Source: a virus
Virus record (IMG/VR): IMGVR_UViG_3300028374_000012
Span: 1-64,000 of that record
Direction: 5' to 3' (one strand)
Length of the DNA stretch: 64,000 nt
Positions 29,078 through 39,188 of the stretch are shown here, piece by piece (positions within the stretch are counted from its first letter, which is position 1; each line of letters opens with the position of its first letter). Position numbers and translations under genes: made by a program. The notes under the pieces were generated by a model. The model had not been told where the DNA came from and did not search any database. It saw only the letters and a list, made by a program, of their open reading frames with translations.

Positions 29078-29933
29078 CTAATTTTTTTAAATTAAGTTTT
29101 GACTCAACCAAATCAAGATCAATGTCCTCTACTCGCTCCGGAAGTTCAAAATTTGAAGCTGCTTCAAAGATGTCTCTATATACAGAATAAGATAACATTT
29201 TATAATTAACGTTGGCCCCGGTTAGTCTGGGAATTCCCCAATCCAGCGAGTATCTGTGGTGTCGCTCTATATAAGCGGTATAAGCAATGTCGACAAGTTG
29301 CTTCCACGCAACTTGCGCCTTTCTCTTTAAATAGGTTGAAATTTGAGAGCTGTAGTTTGGATTTGTGATTCGGCCACCCTCATAATTTTTATATTGTCGC
29401 TTTGCTTCTTTAAATCTTGAAACAATTTTATTAAATTCTTTTACTTTATTTCTAGCTACAACAAGCTCACCAAAATATTTTTGCTCTGGGGTTACCGGCG
29501 GTTTAGAAATGTTTGGCTGGATTAACCATTCATCTGCTTTTAAATCATACACACCAAAGTCTCTTTCATACAAACCTCTTTTTGTATGTTTATTCCAAGG
29601 TACTACATAATACTGGTATGTTCTGCTACTTAGGGGTGAACGGAAATGTTTATGGGATATATCTCCCACAAGTTCACTTTTCATGCTACCGGTTCACTCA
29701 GGTTTTGGGTTATCTAAATATACTGTAATATCAACATCGCTGGTATCATTATAACGTAAACCAGTTAATGAGCCTCCTAGTATAATCATAGGAATATCAT
29801 CTAGCGGAATCTTCTTACTTATATTTTCCAGAAGCTCTAGCCGAATATCAGAGTGAAGTTTATTGTATTGATTAAATAAATCCGGGGCTAGCCTGTCTTT
29901 TGCTTTGTCTAATATGCCTGCTAATTTTTTCAT
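29064..29933 (-). CDS. Nucleotidyltransferase-fold protein, 289 aa, one TGA(Trp)
   Basis: 'ILGGSLTGLRYNDTSDVDITVYL' at residues 51-73 is the Pol beta-type nucleotidyltransferase motif: GGS, then Asp66 and Asp68, the metal ligands. One TGA gives 'PEWTGSM'. The remaining 200 residues are helical and basic, with no recognised substrate domain. It could add nucleotides to RNA, protein or a small molecule. It overlaps the photolyase-like gene by 14 nt and so is co-translated with it. Confidence 0.7.
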
Positions 29934-29934
29934 T

Positions 29935-31077
29935 TTAATATTGAGAGTAAGGGTACTGGTTTATACTTCTATTTCTTTTATTTTTCGAATGATTATAATA
30001 CATTGCACCACCTCCAGCTAAAGTAGCGCCGCCGGCCAGCATATACATTTTATTTTTTGTGCTTAGTCCTTTTTCAACATTTTCACTAACTTCGGGTGTT
30101 TTGGGAATACGCTTACCTGCTGCAATATCCATATCTTTTTGTATGGTTTTTACCTTTTTAAAAGCATAAGGATTTTTTGTGTTTAACAGTGCTTGCTGTT
30201 GCTTTAACTGTTGCCCAACTACACTTTGTAATTTTTTAGAATTAGGTAAGTATTTTAGTGCTACTGATTGCCAAGAAGAATACTTTCGCATTTTATCTGT
30301 TTGCTTTTTTAACTCTTTTACTACTTCTTTTAATTTTTGACCTTCATCTAAATTTTTAAAGTCTGATTTTTCGGCCTTCTTTGTTCTGTATTTTTTACCA
30401 GCATCATACTGAGCTCCAGCCGAAATAGCACTGATGCCCGCTGCAGTGGTACCACCAACAAGACCAGAAACAACCCCGACGCCTTCTTCAAAAGTTTCAG
30501 AAATTGATTTTTTATTTTTAGATTCAAAAGCCTTTACTAATTTTTCATTAGCAGCGTACTCGTCAGCTAAACCTTTCCAAGTTTTAGCTTTATCGGTATT
30601 AATTTTTAGATTTTTTAAACCAGTTGTAAGATCATCTATGGACCTTACATTTTTTAAATTCTTTAATCCTGACAACGACTCCTGGATACCATCCATAGAA
30701 ACTTTGGACTTTTCTAAGAATTTTTTTTGTTTTAAGGCGATAGGAGAAGCTTCGCCTACTCTTTTTAAGGCTTTATAATTATACCATGGAGAAATTGCCC
30801 TCATGGATGATTTTCCAGCCCTGCCTAAAGATTCGCCTAATAAAGAAGTGGGATTTCTTCTTCTTGCTAGTGCAGCTCCTGCGCGTAGAGCTAGGCCCGT
30901 TGCAACAGTTCCTGTTAAATAACCACCAAGCGCTCCACCTGCTGAAGCAATTGCTTTATTCTTGGAATCTGCTTTAGTATTTTTATTTTTATGAGCCTGA
31001 TCAATAGTTCATTTCCCGGTTGGCTCTACTCCGGCCAGAAATGTTTTGTATGCTGGTGTTTCTTTTTCTTTTGACAT
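29935..31077 (-). CDS. Large glycine-zipper, coiled-coil protein, 380 aa, one TGA(Trp)
   Basis: Starts 'MSKEKETPAYKTFLAGVEPT' followed by TGA(Trp). Hydrophobic Gly/Ala segments lie at about residues 43-62, 205-220 and 350-366 ('MLAGGATLAGGGAMYY'), with long Lys/Glu helices between. The stop is 1 nt before the next ATG. No enzyme motif. The pattern matches other putative ejected virion proteins in this block. Confidence 0.55.
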
Positions 31078-31096
31078 GATATATTATTATATGAAA

Positions 31097-32476
31097 TTAA
31101 GAGGACTCTTTCAAGGCCTGCAGGAATTGATTATTTAATTTTTGTTTTTTGTCTGCGATCTGATATAAATATTCATCAGTAGATCTTTTTCGTTTGGCTC
31201 CTAAGAACTTTCTAAACTTGGACGGTTCCGGAGTAGTACTTATATATTTTTTAACGCGCACATTTCTTTCATTTTCTGGTAAGTGAGCATGAGAATTAAG
31301 TCTGGCCGCCCTACCTATTGTTTGCTTTATGCGTGCTGTATTCCAATGAGGTTCAGTTATCTGTACAAATTTGGTGCCTTTTAAGTCCAGGCCCTCACTA
31401 CCGGCCCCACTAAGAAGCAGGTGTCTTACCTTGCCCTGGTTATAATCTTTTATTATTTTTGTTCTATCCTTTTTGCTTGTTTCTCCTGAAAAAGTTCTAT
31501 AAGGTATTTTTGAATTTTTTAATTGATTGTCTATAGAGGAAATACCAGAGCCCAGATAATTAGAATATGTTATACCCTTGTAATTAGGATCCTTTTTATA
31601 ATTTCTTTTAATATCACTTACAATCTTTTTAACCTTAGGGCTAACATTATTTCCCCGAACATCATAAGATGATGGGGTATTAGAAATCTGCCGAGTCGCA
31701 TTTAAAAATGCATTCATCTGGGGACTTTCGGCTTTACTTGCCGGAATGCCTTTTCTTATTTTATAAGCAAGAGAAGGAGACTTTTTTAAAGCTGTATTAT
31801 AAACTTCAAGTTGGCGCTTGCCCATTGGGACTTCTATAATTTCTTTTTTAATTTTAGGAAATGAGTCTGAGTTTGACTTCTGATAATCTACCTTTCCTTT
31901 TAAGTGTCGCTTTAATACATGAAGATTTTTTGCATGATATTCGGTTCCTGGTTTTACTCCTTTTATGTATTTGGCTCATAAACCTGGATTAACTTTTTTC
32001 TCTTGTATAAAGAACTCGTTAAACTTTTTACTATTCCTGGGAATATCGATATCCAGCCCTCTTAGCAGGGGGATAAGTTCTGAGGGGTGATTACGTATAG
32101 GAGTTCCTGTAAGTAGGATCTGTTTATCAGCTTTAAACTTATCCGGGTAACGACTTCGTTGGCTTGAAAGTCGACCAGTGCGATGAGCTTCATCATATAT
32201 TAAAAGAGGGTAACGTTTTCCTTTTCTAGCATTCGGTTTTGTATAAGATGAGTAATCAACTTTTGATTTAATCTTATGTTTTTTAGCCTCTTCTTCAAAG
32301 TTTCCTTTAAGTGATGCCGGGCCAATTACTTTAGCAGGGGCTTTAAACTTTTCTGCAATTGATAAAGCTGCAAGGGTCTTACCCGTCCCCAACCCCCAAT
32401 ATAAAAGTTGTTTATCATTCTTTTCTAGTTTTTTTAAAACCCGCTTTTGATGGGGTTGTAGCTCTGTTTTAGACAT
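31097..32476 (-). CDS. SNF2-family DEAH helicase, 459 aa, one TGA(Trp)
   Basis: Two ORFs in one frame are joined by TGA in 'NPGLWAKYIKG'. Motif I 'WGLGTGKT' (residues 27-34), Ia 'VIGPASLKGNF', II 'DEAH' (95-98), III 'LLTGTPIRN', V 'LLSGAGSEGLDLKG' and VI 'QTIGRAARLNSH' are in order with normal spacing. It is a compact SNF2-type translocase acting on double-stranded DNA. It is placed with ligase, nucleotidyltransferase and photolyase-like genes rather than with replication genes, suggesting action on the incoming genome or on host DNA soon after entry (inference). Confidence 0.88.
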
Positions 32477-32585
32477 TATAGTAACTTTTTATATTTTCTA
32501 ATGATGAGAAACATTCTTGCATTCCTGCAAATTCATTATTGGGTATATATTTATGATCTTTACATCTATTTTGTAAGTCTTTTTC

Positions 32586-33857
32586 TTATCCGGCATTGTT
32601 TTCCTTTTCTTTTTTCTTAAAGTAATCTAAAGCTGCCTTTCTTTTTAAGTTTACTCGAATAACTGGAATTTGGTCTAGTATTCCAATAGAAGCTTTCCAC
32701 CTATGGTGTCCGTCTATTATATAACCATCTTTAGATATCCAGATTGGTTTAAAATTTTCCGGGCTTTCTTGTAAATTCTTTTTAATGTTTTTTACCTTAT
32801 CAGAATTAAAGTAATCCTGTGAAGGCGTTAAGCTTTTTGGGCTTGTATTAAATCTTTCCTTTTTCAGATTTACCTCTTTAGGGTGAGGAAGCTGAGGCAT
32901 ACTTTTTCTTTTTCGGGTTAGTTTAGCTTTTTTAATTAAGCTGCTTCCTGCCCCTGCAGCGGCGGATGAGACTCCACTTAAGAGAGCTATAGGTAGGTGC
33001 TTTTTAGATTTTGCCATCATACTTAAGAAAGCTCCAGGGGCAAAACCAGCTGAGCCTCATATTAATCCATTTTTCAAGGCTACTTTGCTTTTTTGCTTCA
33101 TTGCTCTTTTATGCATTCAATCCAAATCTCTTTCTTGGGCCCAGGTTTTAACTTCTGAAAATGCTTGAGGATCCTCTGAGGTTCTTTTAGCTAATGAGTG
33201 CCAGTCAGATAAAATTTCTTTACGTACGTTTGGCGAAAGTTTTTCAAGAGATACTGGGTCATTTTTTCGTTTATATGCATGATGATCTCGACTACCTACA
33301 TGCCGATCTGCAGCTTCTCTGAAACGCTGGGCTATCTCCGGGGATACTGCTTCTCGGGACCCTAGAGCACGCACCCCTTCAGGGCCAAACCAATAGTCAC
33401 GGTAAGGAGTTCAGTTGTTGGGCTTAAACTTGTCTCAGTCATGAGCAAGTAACTGAAGACGCGGAGCATCAAGCTGCCGGCCGCTTTGATAAACATCTTT
33501 TTTATGTTTAACTAAATATTTTAGTTGCTCCCAATCTGCCTTCCTGTCTTCCAGAAAAGAAGCTTGTTTTATAACACCAGCATTTTTTAATTTTATTCAC
33601 TCGCCTAATCTATCCAGTTTTTCATTTCTGCTCCTAGCTCTATAAGCGCCTAACCCGGCTCCTACTGCTGCACCGGCTGTTCCTCAAGCTCCAATAGATT
33701 TCAATAAGGGCTTGCCCTTGATTCCACTAAGACCTTCACCAATACCGGTAAGTGCTCCCACAGTAGTTCCAGAGACGGCTGCTTGCTCGGCCATACTCTT
33801 GATAGTGTTTTTTCTTTTATATTTACGAATTACTTTATCTATTTCTTTATTAGTCAT
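32586..33857 (-). CDS. DUF5662-like plus ParB-like domain protein, 423 aa, six TGA(Trp)
   Basis: Rebuilt across six TGA codons (GAWGTAG, GEWIKLK, HDWDKFK, NNWTPY, LDWMHK, LIWGSAG). Residues 25-72 are glycine-rich and hydrophobic. Residues 108-250 resemble DUF5662 phage proteins ('LLAHDWDKFKPNNWTPYRDY', then 'SRDHHAYKRKNDP'), with an HD/His-rich pattern suggesting metal binding. The C-terminal 145 residues hold a ParB/sulfiredoxin-like motif 'DGYIIDGHHRWKASI'. The combination of a membrane-type segment and two possible catalytic domains is unusual. Only fragments are visible under the standard code. Confidence 0.7.
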
Positions 33858-33865
33858 AGGTAGGT

Positions 33866-34432
33866 TTATCTAATAGACTCCCATTTTGCTGGTTGGAGAT
33901 TATCCTTTATTAACCTTTCATATGTTTCAGAATTTTTATCTTTAAGCTGGGATAGAATTCCGCGAAGAAGATTAACGCGGTCTCGTTTAGGTTTTTTTAT
34001 ACTTTGCGGCCCTCTTGCTTTAGTTAAATGTCTTGCTCCTAGACCTCCTATCATAGCTCCTCCTGCTCCTCCGGCAATAAATCCTAAAGGTTTGTTCCTG
34101 AGTGTTATTCCCATTCCTACTGCTCCTGCTAATCCACCTAACATGGACCCACCAACGGCGCTATCATTTACTGCAGAAGAAAATTCTTCTGGTGTTTGAA
34201 TATCTCCGGCCGCGTAACGCTTATAGGTATTTAAATAATCTTTTGCTTCTCCATCTATGATATTATTAACAATTTGCTCGATTCGCTTTTCTGCTTTTTC
34301 AGAATCATTGTATTTAATAGCACGTTTATATTGCTCATCATCTTGTAGCTGTTTAGAAATCTCATCAAGAGTTCTTAGATAGTTGGCTACTTTTGTTATG
34401 TATGCTTGCGTTGTTTTATTCATTACTTTCAT
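33866..34432 (-). CDS. Glycine-zipper protein, 188 aa (start uncertain)
   Basis: N-terminal helical acidic/basic region, then two Gly/Ala-rich hydrophobic segments ('GGSMLGGLAGAVGMGITL', 'LGFIAGGAGGAMIGGLGA') and a basic tail. Contains 'ITKVANYLR'. The frame stays open for about 70 nt upstream of the ATG and reads as plausible protein, so a non-ATG start is possible. Confidence 0.55.
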   Translation of the reverse strand: MKVMNKTTQAYITKVANYLRTLDEISKQLQDDEQYKRAIKYNDSEKAEKRIEQIVNNIIDGEAKDYLNTYKRYAAGDIQTPEEFSSAVNDSAVGGSMLGGLAGAVGMGITLRNKPLGFIAGGAGGAMIGGLGARHLTKARGPQSIKKPKRDRVNLLRGILSQLKDKNSETYERLIKDNLQPAKWESIR

Positions 34433-34526
34433 TCTTTTTAATTGTTTTTGTGTTACTTTATTATAAGAGTTTCGTATCTTTCCTAGTTCAGGTACAGCAC
34501 CATGGCGGCCAATAATATACTCGTAA

Positions 34527-36392
34527 CTAACGTTTTAGAGTTACTTTCTTTTTATTAAGTTCTCGTAGTAAATTTCGAGTTGCCCCAAAGTTAAAGCTAT
34601 TTTTTTCAAAATCCGCTTTTTTATTTAACATTGCTAATAATTCTTCTTTTGATTTACCTTCAACCTTGTCTTTATAAGGCCTAATTAATTGTTTTTTACC
34701 AATAGGTAACCCTAGTATCTTTTTCCTTTTTCTTTCTGAATAATATTTAAGAGTGTTAGAAAGAGTATCTTTATCCAAATTTTTTGTTTTCTTTTTAATT
34801 GCTACATAACCTTCCATTCCCTTTTCAGGGTCAAAGGACTTTAGTTTTTTTCGAACTTCGCCAATGATTCCTTTACTAACTTCTAACTTAGTATGACCTC
34901 CTTTTGCTACTTCATAAAGGACAGGAGTCTTATCTTTATAAGGAGATAGATACATTAAAGCCGATTGCGGAGAACGTCTAGTTCAGCTGTGGTGTTGGGT
35001 TACATATTTTTTATCTTTTGATAAAGAACTGTCGCTTAAATCAAATGCTATTTTTTCAAATTTATCCATTCTTATTCTTTTAAATATTGGTGCTTGGTGC
35101 ATTCCAGAGGTGTGCCGGCGCTGACTTTTAAACTCGGCCCACTCTCCTATATACTTTTCGGGGTTCTGATATGCGTCTCTTCTAAGTTGGTCGTCGAGTC
35201 CGGAACCTACTTTTAATTTAATATTACTATTTTCCGGCTTAACTATAAAACCGCCAATTCCATTATTATGATATTTGCTATCAGGGGCGGCTGGGAATAC
35301 TCCTACAATTTCTGCGTCCCAATCGAGCCGTTTTTTGCTCTTACGCGGCGTCGGACTATCTAAGTCATACACCACTATGCCTTCGTCGGTTAGCGGGTGT
35401 CTCTGTTCAAATATGGCCTTCTGGAGCTCTTCTTTTTCCTCTTTTGTTCTTGCAAAAGGAGGAACCCCAATTGTATTTAATTTTCTTTTAATTTCATCAA
35501 GCATTGGAAGCTTTTCGGAGAAAGGCAGATCTTCTACATTTTTTCCTTTCCATTTTACAACATCGAACGCAGCTACGCTAAGCGGCCTGCTTTCTTTGCT
35601 TTGGATTTCCCGGGATTTCCAAACATTAGAATTTAGTAGCCGGGCCGTTTGTTCACCGGGGTGGCCGGGAGTATAAAGCTCTCCTCTTAATATTGTTTTC
35701 TTAAATTCTTCTGGTATTACTTCTTTATAAGCTTCGGTTCGATACGTGTGATCTATCCTTTCGGGGCCTCTTCGTGATTTGCGATATGAGAATATATCAG
35801 GTGTTTTACCACCTCTTAATACTATAAGATTATGGGCCCCATCAAGTTTAGGAGCCCAAACCTCTTTATCCTGTCTGTGGGCCGGGTCTAGTTTTTCCAG
35901 CTTTACTGTTTTATAACTTTTTTTAGAGTCTGGAACATCCTGGAATACTTTAGTTTCTTCAGTTGGGGTGTAATTATAAAAAAGAAAGTTATCTGTCCCG
36001 GGCTTTCTAAGAAGAATATATCTTTGTGTGTCTCGGCCGGTATATCTATTAAATTCTACTTTGTTTGGAGTGGCTTTTAAAACTTCTACAGGTTCTTGGG
36101 TTAAAGACTTAACAGTTCCTTTACCATAGCCCTTTTCGATTGTTCCAGAAAAGCCCATGTAATCACGGGTATGAAGATCGACATTTATGGCCGTTGTCTT
36201 CTGGCCGGGCTCGGGTAGTTTCTTTGAAGCTCAAGAGTATGCTTTTTGGGAGCCTTTTGGGGATAAGCGGATATCTAGATGCCTTCCAGCTCGCTCAGCG
36301 AGGTGCTCTTGGATATTAAGATCCCATTGCGCATTCTGTGCGGTAGGGATTGTTCCTTTATATTTTCTTTTTGGGATTCCGGGTGCGTCCAT
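34527..36392 (-). CDS. ATP-dependent DNA ligase with LigD-type 3'-phosphoesterase domain, 621 aa, two TGA(Trp)
   Basis: ATG at 36392; TGA codons give 'AYSWASK' and 'HHSWTRR'. Residues 20-95 match the LigD phosphoesterase domain: 'QEHLAERAGRHLDIRLSPKG', 'VDLHTRDYMGFSGTI' and 'YGKGTV', keeping His30, His38, Asp40, Arg42, His74 and Tyr78 at the catalytic positions. The ligase core follows: motif I 'APKLDGAHN' (Lys182), III 'LRGELYTPG', IIIa 'AAFDVV', IV 'DEGIVVYD' and V near 'KKRLDWDAEIVG', then an OB-fold with 'GEWAEFKSQ'. A basic 165-residue C-terminal extension is unrecognised. It can trim 3' ends and seal nicks or breaks, as in bacterial NHEJ; no Ku or polymerase is seen here. Confidence 0.85.
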
Positions 36393-36425
36393 TGTTAATT
36401 ATATTAGATTATTTAATAATTTGCA

Positions 36426-36446
36426 AATTTTGGTATAAGAATAATG
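36426..36446 (+). promoter_or_regulatory. Plus-strand promoter, TGGTATAAGAATAATG
   Basis: Followed immediately by an 8-bp-stem hairpin (AAGAAGAT / ATCTTCTT, 36447-36466) at the predicted transcript start. Confidence 0.75.
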
Positions 36447-36470
36447 AAGAAGATCTAAATCTTCTTTACT

Positions 36471-36497
36471 GAGCAATAATGCTCGATAAAAGTAAAC
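36471..36497 (+). promoter_or_regulatory. Hairpin plus GATAAAAGTAAA leader element
   Basis: GAGCA-ataa-TGCTC hairpin directly followed by GATAAAAGTAAAC, 14 nt before the ATG of the next gene. One of six such elements. Confidence 0.6.
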
Positions 36498-36511
36498 AAA
36501 CGGTGAATAAA

Positions 36512-36892
36512 ATGGATTATTTAATAATTGTGTTAGCAATAGCTTGTGCAATAGGGATAATATACCTTGTAGATAGAAAGCATCAAAAAAGGATGCAAGA
36601 AGCGCACGATCAGGGTGTACGGTTAAGGATGGCGAAGGAAGCCTGCTGCGCAGTAGATTTTGGTTGCCTAATGCAAAACGTGGAGAGAGTAAAACATCTT
36701 TTGGAAAAAGATAACCTCAAGTATTCTGAATGGATGACAGCAAGGAGATACATTACTTCATGCAGGCAGGATATAAGATATCTAAGAGATGAAAACTTTC
36801 AACTAGACATCTTAAGTGAGCTTGAGGTAGATTTGGACGCTTATGAAAAAGCGTCTGAAGGCATCAAGTTTACTGAAAAAGAGGGGAGTTAA
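36512..36892 (+). CDS. Small membrane protein, 126 aa
   Basis: The ATG at 36512 was chosen because an in-frame ATG at 36479 lies inside the leader hairpin. One N-terminal membrane helix ('YLIIVLAIACAIGIIYLV') then a basic and acidic helical cytoplasmic domain. No TGA. No family recognised. Confidence 0.7.
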   Translation: MDYLIIVLAIACAIGIIYLVDRKHQKRMQEAHDQGVRLRMAKEACCAVDFGCLMQNVERVKHLLEKDNLKYSEWMTARRYITSCRQDIRYLRDENFQLDILSELEVDLDAYEKASEGIKFTEKEGS

Positions 36893-36905
36893 ACTCCTCT
36901 TTTTT
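36876..36905. terminator. Bidirectional terminator
   Basis: AAAAAGAGGGGAGTT / AACTCCTCTTTTT inverted repeat with A and T tracts on both sides; ends the plus-strand operon from 36426 and the minus-strand gene ending at 36904. Confidence 0.85.
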
Positions 36906-37044
36906 AGCTTAAGATTTTTTTATTTTTTTCTAGTAATTTTTTAAGAGCCTTTTGCCCAGCGGGGCCCATTCCTACAAAGGGGACATGAGCTTTTAAATTA
37001 CCCCAGCCGCTTTGATCGGCCCGATAAGCACTCTTTCTGGTCAT
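36904..37044 (-). CDS. Small basic unrecognised protein, 46 aa
   Basis: ATG directly follows the glycosyltransferase stop (TAGATG). Sequence 'KAHVPFVGMGPAGQKALKKL' with a poly-Lys C-terminus. Ends in the bidirectional terminator. No family recognised. Confidence 0.6.
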   Translation of the reverse strand: MTRKSAYRADQSGWGNLKAHVPFVGMGPAGQKALKKLLEKNKKILS

Positions 37045-39108
37045 CTACTTGCCACTATTTTTAAATGCATTATATGCTGCTACTCCACCCCAACCTGCTG
37101 CTGCTCCATAGAATGGTAATTTTAGGTATTTTGGCATTTTGTATAATCTGTTAGTTGTGACTGAGGTATCTGAGATTATCTTTTTAGCAGCGTTCTCTCT
37201 TATTACTTTTGAAGCATCATTTGCTTTAGATTTATAATTATCCAGATTATCAAGAACTTCAGATAATGAACTTTTAAGAGAATCTTTCTCATCTAAAATA
37301 ACTGTTGGAGTTCCTTGCACTTTTGAGAAATGTTTTGCATTTCCTACCATATGCGGTGCATAAGAATCTTTTACGCGGTTTGTAACAACCGGCAAAACAG
37401 GCTTTCCTTTAGCAATTGCTTCGGTTGTACTTATCCCATGTGGCCGGGCCAAGACAACATCTGCTGAGTCGATAACTTTTTCATAATTTTTTTCGAATCC
37501 TTGGGCAATAACTCCTTTATATTTAGACATGTTTTTACGAACATTCTCATTTTTACCACTGATTCCAATAACTTGTATGTCCTTTCTTCCAGACTCGGCC
37601 AGCTGACGTGTTACCTCGTCAACGTCGAACCCAGTAGTACCGCCTGTTACTGCTATTAATTTCTTTTTAGGATCAAGCTTTACTTTCTTTCCGGTGGCGT
37701 TACCTTTATTATCAAACATTTGGATTTCTTTCAGCTTAGCTCTTCTCTTTTTAGGGGTTTTCATGAATTTAGAAGAGATGGGCACAGAAGGTATATCCGT
37801 CATTGGGATATTTACATGTGAAAATATCCCTTTTGCTTCGGCAGAAGGCGTATAAATTCTGCTTATGGATTTTTTATCTTTTCCGTCTAAACCAAAAGAT
37901 GAATACCAAAATCCTTTTGATCCGGGTGTATCAACACCATAATCAGTCATTACCATTTCTGGCTTGATACCCATAGGTTTAATAAAATTAGTAGCATCGG
38001 GTTGTGTAACAATAACTCGCCCGGCTCCTTTTAATTCTTTTTGTAATTTTCTTTTTTGGGTGTTACGCATAGGGCCCATTCCTAAAACGAACCCTAGATA
38101 ATTTCTATACCTTTTAGGGCTGGGGGTAGAGGGCGCAGTCATCGTGTCATAGCGAGACTTATTGAATTTAGAAAGATATTTGTTTCTGAACCGAGAATAA
38201 TCAGTAAAGTTAATAGCTTTAGCCGACCCTTTGCCATTTAATTTCTCGTGCTCTTCTACTAAAGACTTTGCTACAGCAGCGTGTCCGCCGCCTCCCGGGT
38301 TATGTTTGCCGCCTTCAGTTACAACAACCAGCTTATTACTTTTTGGGTCAATATTGTTTTGGAATTGTTGTAAATATTTTTCTCGGATAGTTGGCGTTGC
38401 CAGGGATCCGGCCGCTACCGCTGCAGGGAATGCTACAGGCTTATCTTTTTTCTTATTTTCTTTTGCTAATTTTCTAAACCCGTCGGCTGCTAAAGCTGTT
38501 CCCCCTAGCCCTGCAGCTCCCATTGTTGCAACAATGGCTGGGTAAGTTTTATTTCCTGGTGTATTTTTTTCTGCTCTATATAATTTTAACATGGCTCTAC
38601 TTTCTGGTTTGGTAACATTTTCTAATCCTTTTTCTTTTACTTCTTTTAAAAATACGTCTAATGTTTTTTGGAGTCGTTTTAATCTTCTAGGAGTGCTATT
38701 ACGCTTCATGGCTCGGTTCCCTATAACCTCTGATCCCCAAAATTTTAAAACATCATTTGGCTTTCCTGCAAACTCGGTGTAATGAGTAGACATAAAGGGG
38801 TTCTTTTTAGGAGCTCTTATAATTGTATTTCCAAAAACTTTTTCTGAAATTGTTGCTTTTCCTAGAGATGGGTCTAATTTCTTTTTATGGTATCTAATAG
38901 CTGATTTTCCGGGCGCAAACTTATTTAACATGTTGTCTGAAAACTTAAGATAATTTTTTACTCAAGAAGCGTGATCACTTTTTGATAACATTGGGTTCTT
39001 AAGTATTGGCGCGCCTCGATATGCTACCGCTCCGCCTAAAACTGCTAGTGGTAGTCCTATTGCTATTTTTGCTTTTTGTCGTGCTGAGTTTTGCTTATCA
39101 GTTCCCAT
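37045..39108 (-). CDS. GT-B glycosyltransferase of MurG/MGDG-synthase type with membrane anchor, 687 aa, one TGA(Trp)
   Basis: ATG at 39108; one TGA gives 'HASWVKNYL'. Residues 1-60 hold a hydrophobic segment, and residues 150-220 two more. Residues 220-640 are a GT28-like GT-B fold: 'NKLVVVTEGGKHNPGGGGHA' (N-domain glycine loop), 'VIVTQPDATN', 'PEMVMTDYGVD', then 'KKKLIAVTGGTTGFDVDE', 'DIQVIGISGKNE', 'GFEKNYEKVIDSADVVLARP' and 'GISTTEAIAKGKPVLPV', the sugar-nucleotide-binding region. It may glycosylate lipids, host envelope or virion proteins; the substrate is unknown. Confidence 0.75.
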
Positions 39109-39113
39109 AGATA

Positions 39114-39125
39114 ATTAATATATTC
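39114..39125 (-). promoter_or_regulatory. Late-promoter-like motif GAATATATTAAT
   Basis: Ends 5 nt before the ATG at 39108. Confidence 0.4.
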
Positions 39126-39166
39126 TCCAAAACTCGATAAGTCAAGAAATTGATTCAGAAAGTGTC

Positions 39167-39188
39167 AAATTTTGGTATAAGAATAGTG
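39167..39188 (+). promoter_or_regulatory. Plus-strand promoter, TGGTATAAGAATAGTG
   Basis: Followed at once by hairpin GTAGA-aag-TCTAC (39188-39200). Diverges from the minus-strand promoter-like motif at 39114. Confidence 0.75.

Noticed and set aside
32477-32585. Small peptide in frame between the ParB-like gene and the helicase
   Set aside because: Protein-like and ends overlapping the helicase ATG, but lacks any start codon after the upstream TAA.
36479-36511. Upstream ATG for the 126-aa membrane protein
   Set aside because: It lies inside the leader hairpin and the next 11 codons just read the GATAAAAGTAAA element.
805-39108. Interrupted minus-strand ORFs as pseudogenes or sequencing errors
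   Set aside because: The breaks are always TGA in the same frame, with no TAA, TAG or shifts, and essential genes (terminase, protease) are affected.
805-39108. TGA as glycine (code 25) or selenocysteine
   Set aside because: Conserved contexts expect Trp ('GWK', 'IWNDLSG', 'WLPE'); at least 45 sites in 15 genes are too many for selenocysteine and no matching insertion structures were seen.
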